From positions 1-64,000 of the forward strand of contig JAIGNY010000581.1 in assembly GCA_020152595.1 (NCBI GenBank): 64,000 bases of DNA, in the 5' to 3' direction. The DNA comes from Chiridota heheva. Lineage: Eukaryota > Echinodermata > Holothuroidea > Apodida > Chiridotidae. Within the stretch, counting starts at the first letter, position 1. Every line of letters begins with the position of its first letter. The translations under genes and the position numbers were made by a program. Below the pieces are notes generated by a model, which did not search any database, was not told where the DNA came from, and was given only the letters and a program-made list of their open reading frames with translations. Below, in pieces: positions 44,946 through 57,879 of the stretch.

Positions 44946-47900
44946 ATACTAACATGGCGGGCATCAGTCCAACCAAAGAGCTTCCATCCAACGAGTGGAA
45001 ATGATAGTGGTAAATTTATATCCTAACTGATAAATGCAAGACGAAAATGAATGGAAAATGAATGGTACTAATGGAAAGGGAATGCACACCCGGGGTTCAA
45101 TCATTTTCATTACACATGATGAAATGACTTCGAGACACTTCTAAGAAGGAACATACCTTAAGCAATCCTGCAAAATAATTTGAAACAAACATTATTTTTA
45201 ATAATCCCGATAATAATCCAAGAACTCTCAACAAAGTTAAGTAGGCCAAAACCGCCATGAAATATAGGTCCGAAATTGGCATTTTGATTTGACTAGCCCG
45301 TCGGGCATCACTGCTCTGTTTTCAACCAGCCCGATTTAATTTTGTACTAGCCCGACTTTTTACAGTATTATTTAATCTTGTGATTTTATTGTTACGCTTC
45401 TGTTGTATTGTCATGCCACCCACTGGCACTTCAACAACGTCAACATCCATTGTCACACCAGTTATTATCATATTTCATGCAAAATAAATGATACACCATA
45501 GACCAAATTAAATGTAAATGCAACTCATTTTGTACCTTAATTACAGTACTGATTAAATCATGTTTCATTAACGTCAATTTGTTTATATAAATTTATTCAC
45601 GCAAAAGAGCTTGAACAATAAAGTATGGAAAATGTTGTTTTTCAATAACGTTCATTACGAGAAACTTCCCCAAACAGACCCCTTGCTTGATTTAAAAAGG
45701 GGCAGGGTGCTAGATTTGTTGAGGGGCACATTAATGCCCGCACAAAGCGCAGCATCTTTTCGGCATGGAGTCCTGGGGGCCCCCTTAAGGCTCAATACCA
45801 TGGTGAAGAAGCTCTGGGATTTTAGCTATAATCATACATCAAATGAAACTATTCTGACTGATATTGATAAGGACCATTCATGAGCCAAACAGGACAATTG
45901 CTTACTATGCTATCATTCTGTGTTCTGTATCCATGTGAGGTATTTCATTTATGAGGTTAATTAAGATGATTAAATCTATAAAATAAAAAAATAAAAATGT
46001 ATATGAGAGATGGACCCCAGGGGGCATGGCGAACCTCTAAGGGGTAGGGTGGACTCCAGGGGGGCAGGGTAAAACAGCAAAACTAGGGGTCTGCCAAAAT
46101 AGGCATATAAATACATGCAATCAAGTTTTCCTATTCTGAAAATCAAGGAAAACATTCCACTTTCATGTTTTCAATATTTACAATATAGTTTTAAAGTCGC
46201 CATTACTCCATGGTTGTATCATTTATTTATTAAAGCATTGGGATATGTAGGTCACTTATCAGTACCAGTACCTATAATATTACACAGACTTACTGTCTGT
46301 TCACATGATGTACAGACAGCGCAATCAGCATTCCCGTTAGCGCAATCAGGTGGCAACTCCCTGGCGCAATGATCAATGCAAATAAGACAAAGTCATTCAA
46401 ATATTTGTGTGCAGAGCTAGAGTTGAGCTTGGGCTCATTAAGATAATCATGCCAAAGTTAATCAACCTAATAGGTTACAATATGTGTAAAGACTTATTCT
46501 GTTCACGCCAAACAAGAAAGTTTCAGGGTGTTAACTTTCAAGTCTGTGGAAGATTTCAGCAGGAAAAACTTCTGATACGCGTGGAAGTGCATTAATGATA
46601 TTAAGCTTCAGCCTCCGGGCCAGGCAGTCGGGCTTTGACTTTACTATGGTTAATTGTATGCATAAAACATTGAGAAAATTTTTCAAATGCCTGGTACACA
46701 AAGCTGACGATCGGGTCATGGCAACATGATTTCTTTTTCTTTTTCAAAACAACATCACATCATCACACTCAATAACCTCATAAAATAGCACTATTCAAGG
46801 CCATTCAAAAAAAAAAAAAATGTAAAATGAAAATCCCCTGTAAAATCATAATTATCAATATTATTTTGTATGCCGGCGCAATTGAGAAGAACACAATAAA
46901 GGTCCCGTATAGAACCTTTACTGTACATTAATAGAGCAACGCAAATTACCTACTCCCATCCCCCGCGAAGTCAAGTATTAAAGCCCTCCACATACGTGCA
47001 AAGAAGTTGCGCGATTATATTTAGATCAGGGGAAATCCATTGATAAATCTTGTACCAGAATACACAATCAGTGAATGCGCATGCCCGAGCCCCAGTTTCT
47101 GGATCTGGTAACTCTTCACAAACTTTTCACAACATTTGCAAACTTTTTGCAAACATTGTAAGTGTATACATTCTTGTTAAATCTAACACTAACAGTGCAT
47201 GAATATGTATACAGAAATGTGTACGTGTATGCATGATCGGTAAACTTGCGTAATGAAAATATGGTACACGGACCGAATAAGATTTAAATCGGAAATATTG
47301 CAAACATCATAGCGTAAATATCAATGTTTAAAGTCAGCAGGAACTTGTAGGTATACTGTCTTGTCTATTTCTGTTATAATTCTAGATCAGTCTATTTGAT
47401 CTGACTAGCTTGACGGGTGTTCTGGACTTCAATTCCACTTGTCCAACGGCCATTTTAGCTAGCCTCAGACTGTCGGACTTATGCTAATTTCAAACACTGT
47501 GTAATGATAGGGATCCCTGTTCACAAACACACACTGCAGGTCTGCAAAACCTCACGCTTGAGATATCCAGGGTGTCTAAGACAAGCGCAGTTCAGATTCC
47601 CCTCGAATATTGCATGGCCCACTCAATGATTCTTAAGCTTCCACTTGGAATGTAAAAAAGTTAGTATGGTATCCCATAACCTTATTAGGAATTACAGCGT
47701 GGCTGTGAGCTAAAGATTTGCACATGGGCCGGTCATAGGTTGGGAGATATGTACTGTGATTCGATGATGAATGGATATGGGCGGAAATTTCTTGTGTGTG
47801 TGTAGTGGACAGGTTATGCTAATGAGCACTAGCCTGGGCCTAGCACCTTCATGAGCACAAGCTAGCTACGTTCCATCCAATCCCAGGTACCATGAAAATG

Positions 47901-49655
47901 TTTAGTGTTATGCATATTGACCCCGGGTAAAATGTGAAGGCATTAACTTTAGTAGGTAAAGATTGGCATGATAAGAAGGTTGGTTATATGGTTTCGTGAA
48001 TTAATGCAAATTTTAAATAACAAACATAAAAATTGAAATAACATTCGATTACACAGAGCATGATTTTGTAAACGGATAATAGAACAAACGGATAACCGTC
48101 ACAACCTTACTAGCAGCTCAGGGATGCCCCATTAAATACTACCCAGCAATGATTCTTCTACGTGTCCACGAACACAGTAAACAAGTTTAAAACAAACTTT
48201 TATTTCTCGCAATCTGCTGCTCATACGACACATTAGTAACAACTCCCAGCTTACCCAATGCCATTTGCGTTTACCAACCCAACAAAACTTTATCCTTAGT
48301 ACATTATAAGTTTAAAATTTCAGCCCCCGTGATAGATATTGCATTTAAGTATAACCCCAGCGATGCAATGTAGCACATTTAGACTGACACTTAAGAAGTA
48401 CTGTATGGCCAGCAAAAATGATCAAACAACAACTTCACGTTATCTTCTAGGTTATGTCATGACCTATTAAGAACTTGTACTTCAATCTGATACGATACAG
48501 CGTGGCCTAAATAAGAATTTGCATATTGATAGAAGAATGTCCAAATTTTGATTGGAAAACACTGCGATATGATTAACAACAAGACCGTACACGTAACTAA
48601 TAGGCACGGAGAACCGGCCAACCAATATCACAGCCCGGCGCTGTACGAAACGCAAATAGGATTACTGTCTACAGCTAAAAGGGCTATTTTTAGCGCCATT
48701 ACGTATTGAAATCTGACACTTTTGTAGACAAAAATTTTACCTTTCGAAGCTTTAATTCAAAAACTACATGGAATATCTCTTATCTAAATACAGGTTTTAT
48801 GAGGCATACAAAAATCTCGCTTGAGCCCGAATCTCCAGAGCAAAACTGATCAAACCTAGGAGGAGATGCATTTTACCACAAAATTTTGTACAGGCACAAA
48901 TGGGAGCGCATGTATGATTTGATAAGCTTTACTCATTACACTCTGTGTGGAGCTAAAAATGGCGAGTATGTCCCGTTCACACGTTACAAGAGTAACACAA
49001 AAATTTGCATACTTGAACAAGTCTTCAAAAGCTGTAAAATGGCCAATTCTTCACCAATTTCTTGATTTTGTCATGTGTTTTAGTAGACTTTAAATTAATT
49101 TAGCTAATGTTGGCTCTATACCTGTCTATACCATTAAATCCTGCATACATATAACATAATCGCATAATACACAAGTTATGAAATTCTAGAATGCCCCAGT
49201 TTTTTTTTTTTTTTTTTCTTGAACTCAAAACACCTCTGCCAATTCAAAAAAGAACAAATTAATCTACAGATTAAATTTATCCAGAAAAATACTTGTGCCA
49301 CTGGCAGGTGTTTTTTTTTTCCACCATCTTAAGCTCTGTTCGTATTAATTTCAATTTACTTTTTGATGAATCTGGAATTGCAGTTTTCCCAAGGAAAATT
49401 TTTGCCTGAAAAACTATGTTTCACCACGTACGTCGCAAACTAACCAAGTGCTCTGCGAATGTAAATTATAATTGCAAATTTGTCAGAACGGAGATACACG
49501 ACATCGATCACTGAGGCTTGTGCTATATTTGAACAAATTTCCAGGAAATTCAAGGTCACTCTAGGGTATTGCTATTCAAGATCGAGCTATTGGCATGGGG
49601 CAAGGATATCATTTTGGTAGGTATGTCTGGAACACTAAACCTCTGTTGAAGTCGT
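44946..49655. other. Longest stretch without recognisable features
   Basis: 4.7 kb of AT-rich sequence. Two segments at 45290-45360 and 47395-47500 share GACTAGC...GACTT...AGCC motifs and may be diverged copies of one repeat. An inverted pair (CTATTTTTAGCGCCA near 48682 and TGGAGCTAAAAATGG near 48949) could bound a ca. 280-bp element. A plus-strand open frame at 45611-45883 is unrecognised. This is the least repetitive part of the window, and undetected exons or regulatory DNA are possible. Confidence 0.45.
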
Positions 49656-51090
49656 GTAACATTATATTATGAGATTGTATAGCCAACAAGTAAAAAAGTT
49701 TTAAGAAAAATAATAACCAGACTTATTATACAACATAAGAGTTTGAGACATATCCAGATGAAAGTAAACTTATTGGAAAAGAGCATGTAATTCTTAAGCC
49801 ATCTTTAAATTTGGAAATGTTAATTAGTTTTCAGGCTGTATCTGATAATAACATCATAATATTTAATAAAATCTATGGAAAAAGCTTAAAATCTTGATGT
49901 AAGTCTTTCCTTATTTTTAGTTGGCATTGCCATGCCGAAAAGTTTCTCTTTGAGCCTACCCACACCCGACACCTGAGTTTTGTTCCGAAAATTCAGGTAT
50001 GACAATTACCAACCCGACATCCTGTTTGTTTATCTGCCATTCCTATGCACACCACAGCCAAGTAACGCAAGGTTAGTTGTGTATATAATATTACAGAAAG
50101 CCAGTGCTGAATAATCAGGGTACTTTTGTTATTGAAGTAACATTATATTATAAGATTATTTAACCAACAAGTAAAAAAGTTATAAAAAAATAATAACCAG
50201 AGTTATTATACAACATAACAGTTTGAGACATATCCAGATGAAAGTAAACTTATTGGAAAAGAGCATGTAATTCTTAAGCCATCTTTAAATTTGGAAATGT
50301 TAAATAATTTTCAGGCTGTATCTGATGATAACATCATAATATTTGATAAAATCTATGGAAAAAGCTTAAAATCTTGATGTAAGTCTTTCCTTATTTTTAG
50401 TTGGCATTGACATGCCAAACAGTTTCTCTTTGAGCCTACCCACACCCGACACCTGAGTTTTGTCCCGAAAATTCAGGTATGACAATTACCAACCCGACAT
50501 CCTGTTTGTTTATCTGCCATTCCTATGCACACCACAGCCAAGTAACGTAAGGTTAGTTGTGTATATAATATTACAGAAGGCCAGTGCTGAATAATCAGGG
50601 CACTTTTGTTATTGAAGTAACATTATATTATAAGATTATTTAACCAACAAGTAAAAAAGTTTAAAAAAAATAATAACCAGAGTTATTATACAACATAAGA
50701 GTTTGAGACATATCCAGATGAAAGTAAACTTATTGGAAAAGAGCATGTAATTCTTAGGCCATCTTTAAATTTGGAAATGTTAATTAGTTTTCATGCTGCA
50801 TCTGATGATAACATCATTGTGTTCAATAAAATCTATGGAAAAAGATTAAAATCTTGATGTAAGTTTTTCCTTATTTTTAGTTGGCATTGACATGCCGAAA
50901 AGTTTCTCTTTAAGCCTACCCAACACCTGAGTTTTGTCCTGAAAATTCAGGTATAGCAATTACCAACCCGACATTCTGTTTGTTTATCTGCCATTCCTAT
51001 GCACACCACAGCCAAGTAACGCAAGGTTAATTGTGTATATAAGATTACAGAAAGCCAGTGCTGAATAATCAGGGCACTTTTGTGATTGAA
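49656..51090. repeat. 480-bp unit H in three tandem copies
   Basis: GTAACATTATATTAT begins copies at 49656, 50137 and ca. 50617 (spacing 480-481 bp). Each contains TTTCTCTTTGAGCCTACCCA and the CAATTACCAACCCGACAT stretch. Copies 2 and 3 are closest to each other. Confidence 0.9.
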
Positions 51091-51250
51091 ATCACTCATC
51101 CAAAACCAAATGGTGTTGGGTGTCTTAGTGGGAGAAGTTTGTTTTCAAACAGGTGATAAAAATAGCTGTGTATTATATGCCTGAGGTAATATGTGCATTA
51201 AGAGTAAATGATTGACAGACCATTTTACCTAAGGAAAGATATTGCTTCAT
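51091..51250. repeat. Right flank of unit H
   Basis: GTGTCTTAGTGGGAGAAGTT and TGTTTTCAAACAGGTGATAA match 26850-27000 inside element G copy 24487-27230, which also holds one unit H-like segment (26590-26820). So H is a dispersed repeat that was triplicated only here. Confidence 0.75.
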
Positions 51251-51467
51251 GGAAATTGATTAGAATGTGTTTTTACTCTTTACCATTAGATATCAATTGG
51301 ACATGTAGCAAAGTTTCCAACTTAGCCTGTAATTACCAAATCAGCTGTTCGCCTCAACAACATTTTCGGTACAATATTGAAAGGTATCAAGATATGTCAA
51401 CATTAGTTACATTCTAATAAACACCATGAAAGTAGCAAACTCTTTCATCAAAATGCAAATTTGTATT

Positions 51468-51545
51468 TAAATGAGTATGCTAATTTGTGGTGTAAATGAG
51501 TATGCTAATTAGTGATGTAAATGAGTATGCTAATTTGTGATATAC
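51468..51545. repeat. 25-bp repeat, three copies
   Basis: TAATTTGTGATGTAAATGAG then TATGC, at 51481, 51506 and 51531. Confidence 0.85.
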
Positions 51546-51595
51546 TACAGGGCAAGCAACCTTTTCTTTTGTAATGCACTTGTCAGTTGTATGAC

Positions 51596-51872
51596 TTACC
51601 CCTACTACCCCCGGGCAATGTGAATCAAAGGTAGGTCATTCACATATGAAACAGTGACTCACATGTGTGTCATTGTACCAAATTGTCAGTCACTAGAGTG
51701 ACTCTGGGGTGAGTCAATTTACTTCAGACCCATTGACTTTGTACAGAGATGAGTGATTTTGGTTAAGTCAATTGCGCAAGAAATGTCATTACCTAAGTGA
51801 CTGTGGGGTGCGTGTACATGTTTTGACCACCCACCTTGGTGCAATGACTCACCTTATCCGGGGGTGTAGGGA
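51596..51872. mobile_element. Inverted-repeat element with AP-1-type sites
   Basis: The ends TTACCCCTACTACCCCCGG and CCGGGGGTGTAGGGA are imperfectly inverted. Three perfect TGA(C/G)TCA heptamers lie at 51655-51661, 51710-51716 and 51845-51851, with several near matches (GAGTGACTC, AAGTGACTG) between them. No ORF. Transposon identity is moderate; regulatory activity is untested. Confidence 0.55.
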
Positions 51873-51992
51873 TGATTCAAACAACTAACACGTGCATAAA
51901 TCCATCGATTTAAAAACAATTTCAATCATAATTTTACAAAGAGATAACACAAGATTTGAGCAAAGGTTTCTGGGTATTTGCCATGCTCCCAA

Positions 51993-52340
51993 TCAGGGGT
52001 GTATAGAAGATTTCATAAATTGGGGGGCATGACCTCGGGCACTTCCCAAGTCATATACATACAGTATACCTCCCCCCTCCCACCAAGTCTGTAGATAGAA
52101 CCAGTGAACTCAAAACAACAAAGTAAAAGGGGCACTTCATATTGAAAGGGACGCTTTTATAATGATTGTTTTTTTAAGTGTGAGCATACCCCCGTTCTTG
52201 CACCTTTGACAGTATTTGAGGAGCACTTTTTATTATCAAAAGGAACACTTTTCATTTTCAAAAGGGGCACTTTTGTCATTTTCCAGAACAGAGAGGGTCA
52301 TGTGCCCCTTCCCTTCCCCAGTTCCTACACCTATGCCCCC
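51993..52340. mobile_element. Degenerate inverted-repeat element
   Basis: GGGGTGTATAGAA at the left and AGTTCCTACACCTATGCCCCC at the right (core TTCCTACACC) are imperfectly inverted. Inside, GGGGCACTT-type stretches repeat. It is a weak element call. Confidence 0.35.
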
Positions 52341-52442
52341 AATAAATTTATAGCAGGAATCATTTCCCATCATTTTCAGTGACTAAGATTTAGGAAAGAA
52401 ATTTAAGAATTAAAATATCATTTTTGAGTAGTTCACCAAATC

Positions 52443-52760
52443 ATACATTACATATTTTGCATGAATTAAAAACTAATCAAATTATGATCAGCCAAAAAAA
52501 ACAACAACAAAACTGTATTTTTAATACATTATAAATTTTGCATGAATTAAAAAGTGATTTATCTTTTGATCAGCCATAGCTCAAAAACTACAAGTATTTT
52601 TGCATACATTACATACTTTGCATGAATCAAAAAGTGATCAAACTTTGATCAACTATAATAAAAAACTACAAGTGTTTTTTTTATACATTATATATTTTGC
52701 ATAAATTAAAAAACTAATCAAACTTTGATCAGCCATCAATCAAAAATTATAAGTGCTTTG
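52443..52760. repeat. 80-bp repeat, four degenerate copies
   Basis: ATACATTACATATTTTGCAT then GAATTAAAAA and TTTGATCAGCCAT recur with starts near 52443, 52524, 52604 and 52682. Confidence 0.82.
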
Positions 52761-53039
52761 TCGTTTCAAAAACTGATCTGCTCAGATTTTAATACTCTTT
52801 CAACGATTGTAGAAATTTTAAATGCTCAACATTTAAAAAACAAAGGATTTTCAAAAGAAAATTCCGAGGCCGCTCTATAAAAAACATCACAAAAATTGCA
52901 AAAAATATTTGACCCCTTCATTTGTTACCACCTACCTATGCTACCCCCTTATTTTACCTTCACTTATTTGAATATAAAAAAAAATGTATTTTTTTTTGTT
53001 AGCTGGTTGCACAGATTGTTCGCAAATCTGTGTTGTTAT

Positions 53040-53130
53040 TCGATATTGTTATTTCTTATGTACATATACTTTTTGTTTGCAATGTAAAGCGCAACTGAAC
53101 ATTTTGATGGTACTGTAGTGCGCTAGAAAA
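53040..53130 (+). mobile_element. Possible CR1/L2-like LINE 3' tail
   Basis: AATGTAAAGCGCAACTGAAC and then TAGTGCGCTAGAAAAGAATA resemble the GCGCTTT...GGCGCTATATAAAT 3' ends seen elsewhere in the window, but no coding sequence precedes it. Confidence 0.35.
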
Positions 53131-53233
53131 GAATATTAGACTTAAACTTATATCAATCACATGCTTCCTATTATAGGAAATAAGACTATCACAAAGAATA
53201 TGTTTGTACATGTGCCTCTCCATAAAACTATTG

Positions 53234-53238
<5 letters not shown>

Positions 53239-53302
<64 letters not shown>
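53239..53302. repeat. (AT)n microsatellite, about 32 copies
   Basis: Uninterrupted AT dinucleotides; self-complementary and able to extrude a cruciform. Confidence 0.98.
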
Positions 53303-53304
<2 letters not shown>

Positions 53305-53600
53305 AAGTTTAGAGAAACATGATAGCTAAATTGCTATAAAATCTATTACAAAAGTAGGACAACTTTTCACCAAAATCGGATGAAAATTGGCCATTTTACA
53401 GTACTTAGAAATGCAAATTTTTATGCAAAGCTGTGATGTATTAGAGGGTGACCTTGCTATTTTCTGCCAAGTTCTTTGTTTTTAAACCTCAAGCAAAATT
53501 CTTTGAAGTGGTGCAGCAAATTATGAAGTTTTTGAATGTTACTCACCCCCTTTTTTTGCACCCCTTTCTTCCACAATTCACATCTTTCGAAAGATCAGCC

Positions 53601-53964
53601 TTGCTTGCAGCACGTTTGCAACACGCTAATATTTTTAGCTTGCGCAAGCGTGCAAAGCATGGTGCAAGCTCGCTGCAAACTAGTATTTGGAACAAATACT
53701 AGCTTGCGCAAGCTAATGTTAGGTTGCGCAAGCATGCATAAAATATTTGTTAGCTTGAGCAAGCTTGCAAACAGTTTTGCTAGCTTGCACAAGCTTGCAG
53801 ATAGTTTTTGCTAGCTTAGGCAAGCTAATTTGTTTCAAATACTAGCTTGCAGCACGCTTGCTGCTAGCTTGCTGCAAGCTTGCAACACGCTTGTGCAATC
53901 TAAAAATTGTTAGCTTGTCACAAGCATGCTGCAAGCTTGCTGCAGGCTAATATATCTGTAAGGG
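53601..53964. mobile_element. Nested-palindrome element C, copy 4
   Basis: Interior as in copy 1 (TATTTGGAACAAATACTAGC and its mirror at 53829). The left terminus is decayed (TTGCTTGCAGCACG, without the TTACAGAAATATTAG part); the right end GGCTAATATATCTGTAAGGG is kept. Confidence 0.82.
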
Positions 53965-54308
53965 GATCCCTTCCCTCCTACCCTCACTAAAAAAAAATAA
54001 CACTTCAGGCTTGTGTGAAAAATAAGAAGGTTGATCACTATGTGCTAATGTAATATTTTACTAGATGTTTCCTAAATTCTTGTACGGACATTGTTATAGA
54101 ATAATTATAGCTCAGAAATCAAGATAATTTTTCCTATTATGCAATGTTTTTAAGTGCTTATAAGGGTGTTTCAGCTAATGTCACGAAGTCACGTGACTTT
54201 GTTTATATCACCATTTTGCCGGTCAAAACCACTGTCCTCTGCTGTACACTTAAATTGACTTACATACGTTTGCATGTTGTTATATAAGATTATTTTTGTA
54301 TGATAATA

Positions 54309-54416
54309 ATGCTCGAATCTTGCTGTGCCAATGGTTGCACTAATAGATGCATGAGGGGGAATAAAAAGACATTTTCTTGATTTCCATCTGATCCTGATCG
54401 ACGTTTCCCTTCCAAA
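54309..54416 (+). pseudogene. THAP-type zinc-finger N-terminus, broken
   Basis: From ATG at 54309 the frame reads MLESCCANGCTNRCMRGNKK and then TFS before a TGA at 54378-54380; it resumes as FPSDPDRRFPSK up to a poly-A run. The order C-x-x-x-C near the start, N, then F-x-FP-x-D is the opening of a THAP C2CH DNA-binding domain, known from P-element-like transposases and host factors. The later conserved W, C and H cannot be found after the poly-A run, so only the first third remains. The sequence just upstream (AAGTCACGTGACTTTG, TTTATATCACCATTTTGCCG) may be the 5' end of the same element. Confidence 0.5.
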
Positions 54417-54469
54417 AAAAAAAACTGTGTCAAACGTTCCAATTTAACCCAGGATAATCCCAGCTTTTT

Positions 54470-54700
54470 GCACAATTTGACATTCTTTATCACTCATTCC
54501 ACAGAAAACATTCTTTGCCACTCTTTTACACACAAAACATGGAAACCACACTTCACAGGTTTTCCTGTGTCCAATAAGACAATGCGTGTCATACATGAAA
54601 CAAGAGAAAACCTGTGTCATGAACACGTGACAAAACATGATTTCACAGGACAGTTTTTGTTTAGCCTCTGGACTATTCTTGAAGAAATACTGCCATCAAT
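54470..54700. other. Unclassified repeat-like stretch with CACAGG motifs
   Basis: TTTTCCTGTGTCCAATAAGA and GAGAAAACCTGTGTCATGAA form a loose inverted pair. The GAAAACCTGTGTCA motif recurs at 57875-57895 and 58155-58190. No gene. Confidence 0.4.
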
Positions 54701-55009
54701 TTAACATCATCAAAAAAGATAACTCTTTATAAGTCTTTGTTAAAATACTAAAAGTGGCAAGTAAGGCAGGTGAGACAACTTTGATTCATCATGGTGGTCA
54801 TTATGACCATAATGCTTACAGATGTTCATTGTAACTTAAGTTTTATTACTTGAAGTATATCATACACATTTAGCTTTCCATGCCAGAGTGTGTGTGTGTG
54901 TGAGGGAGGGGGGGGGGGGGCAAGCAGGGTCATATCTAGCTTTTTATTTTCTTTGAGGGGGGGGGGATTAAAATATACATCTACTATAAATTTCACCCCC
55001 CTAAATTGG

Positions 55010-57600
55010 TCCAAAATTAAAGGTCTCTAAAGTTTGGATTGCAGTCCGAATTTGAAGACTATTGGCCCTAAATTGTACAATTTGTTTAAAACAAACTTGA
55101 AGATCTTAGGTCCCAAATTGAAAATATGTGTCCCCAAATTACAAATTTCCCCCTGAATCATTTGCAAAGTTTGTGACTGTTGAATTTTAGTTCAGAATGG
55201 AATATTTTTGGTCCAAAGTATTTTTTGCTCTTAATTTAAGATTTTTGGCCTTGAAATGAAAATCTTATTTCAAAATTTGAGGGTTTTTCGAGTTAGTTCA
55301 AAACTGAAGATTTTGGGCTCAGAATTAAAGTTGCTTTGTGGCTCAAAATTGATGGTTTTTGGTCCAAATTGAAAGATTTTTGATGCAAGCTAGAAGAGTT
55401 TTGTTTAATTAATCTACTTAATATAAAAAAATAATATCAATATCTCTGTCAGTCTGTTCTCCATGAGTCACTTGATATATAGGTTTTTAAATTTGTCACA
55501 ACTTTGACAAAATTTGGAGGTGGGATAGGCAGCAGATTTCTCACTTCTGGAGAATAATTAGGCACCCAATATCCCTCCTTAGACACATCACTGGAGAAAA
55601 CAGTAATTATTGGAAAGTAGAAATTTGCGAAGGGCAAAGTCGTCACCATATTGGGCCTATTTAAAAATGTCATCAGCAAATTTGGGTAATTGATGATTTT
55701 ATGATAAATTCATTTAAATTTTACAGTTTATTGCCCGTATATGTACAGTATAGCATATTGTACTCGTATATCCCACTTCAATTTGTTCATGTCTCACAGT
55801 GAAAAAAAATAATAACTGTTTCTATAACTTGCAATTTCTCTTTCTCATTTCATGCTGCAGGTAAACATTCTCTTTGTTATTTCCTAATTATTGTCAGTGG
55901 TTTGATTCAAGTTTTCCATAACAATGCATTTTGCAAACATGCATCCACATGCCTAATTGTATCCAAATAATGGTGATAGGACAGACTATTTTGTTTTGAG
56001 GTGAGCAATGATCAAAAGGCATGTATGCACATTAGGTACATTTACATACCTGAAAGGCTAGTTAAAACCCAATGTCGAGTTAAGCCATAATTTTCTGGTC
56101 ACATGTACAGTGAAAATACATGCATTAAATTTGTACAAATACTGATATCTTGAAATGAAATATGTTCCTTTCACTGAACTTTCTGAATGTTAATACTTCT
56201 GTGAAATGAAAATATTGAATAAGTATCAAATTAAACCCAAAATTTGGATGCATAATATTGAACAAATCAAGGAGGGGAGAGGAAAGGGGGGGGGGGGAGG
56301 TGGGGCAATAGGTGCCATCATTTACATGATTATTATGGACAAGGGCATAGGAAGGGACACCTCTGAAGGGAGAAATACTAGCATTTAGCCAGGGCTAGTT
56401 TCTGATTTAAATCATTTGTTTATATATTAACTTTTGAAATGAAATACTGAAAAGAAGAGCAGTTAAGTACTATCAAAAAATAACATAACTGCTTCATAAT
56501 TCTATATTACTTTCTTTTGGAGATATCTACCATGCATATGCACAACCCAACATTGGAGCAAGAATGCACTTTTCCCCACCTCCCACAAATTATTGCCTTC
56601 CAACTAAAATTTTCTAGCTGCCTATGCTACCATTGAGTTCCTTTTAATACAAATAACAGCCACTAATCTTGGAAGTCAAATCACCAAATTCACTCAAGCA
56701 TGCAAACAACAGTCTAGGAATTGTTTGTCAACAGAGAGCTTTGCTCAGATTTCTTAGAAATGGCTGCCATTGTGATTGTCTAATTCCCCAAAGTTTATTG
56801 TGGAGGCAACAACAATAGTGTGTAGTTCTGCTAACTTGAATAGGAGGAAATTGTATCATGGAGCTCCATGATTGAATTCTGAGTCTCAACGTAAATGTCA
56901 AAAAATCTAAAAATAACGAGTGATGTAGCAAATAAAACAATTTAGCAACGATTGAGGGGGTATGTCTTTTATTGCAGCAATCCATGTGAAAGCACGTTGT
57001 TTTCGCTACAGATTGGTGTTTGAAACTTTTTATTATGGTATAGGGGTGGATCACACAATCTTTTAACAAAAAGGGTCAACAAATTACTAAAAAACACAAC
57101 ATTTTATATATTTTACAAATAATTTGAAAATTATGACCAGGTATGAGTAAAATTTGATTAGATTTGGACGATATGACTTGTCTACATATTATATATAAAA
57201 AGAAAATATCTAAATTTATTTTCTAAGCAATTTTTGGGACACTTTAAACAAAAAGTAAAATTTCTGAATGTTTGGACAAAATTTACCGAAAAAATTGAGT
57301 CCAGACCCCTAAATACAATTTTATGAAAAATCTTTCTAAAGTCTTTGCAATGAAACTATTTGCACCCCTATAGGAATTTGGTAAGGTCCCGATTTTATTT
57401 TTAGAAAAAGGTAATTTCAAAATGGCGATATTATCGCCGCGTGGTAGAGTAAGGGTTAAAGGATGATCTTACAATGATGAAAATAACCTGTCCTATCCTG
57501 CCCTGCCCTGCCCTCCCCCCAATCTCTACGGGCTGTAGAAAATAGAATACCTGACACTGCATTTTAGAGTAAGGGTCAATGGATAAGGCTTAATGGCCTC
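55010..57600. other. Stretch without a gene
   Basis: 55010-55400 is a degenerate run of ca. 27-bp motifs (TTTGGTCCAAATTGAAAGAT-like, GGTCCCAAATTGAAAA). G-rich runs occur at 54908 and 56288. Short open frames at 55449-55679 and 56728-57069 (minus) are unrecognised. Confidence 0.5.
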
Positions 57601-57879
57601 CCCTACTTCATAGAACACTGCACCATGGTAGAAATGGGGCAATTGGGCCAATGTCCTCCACCACATTGTTATTGTAAGAACACAAACATTTTTGGCTGCA
57701 ACAAATTATAACAAACAGTACTGTGTGCGAGCTACCTATAGGTTCACTTGGTTTCACTAAACTGATCTCCACAAAAGCTTTTGTTGTGACTTCCTGCTTG
57801 ACTTTCTTTGCCTTATTGTGCACTACCTGCTTTAGGCAAAAAAACCTGCGCCAACACATGGAAGTACGTGTAAGACCCT

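Noticed and set aside
45611..45883. Small gene encoding 90 residues
   Set aside because: No domain, no splice context, and the G-rich GGGGCAGGGTG-type motifs recur downstream, so it is probably repeat-derived.
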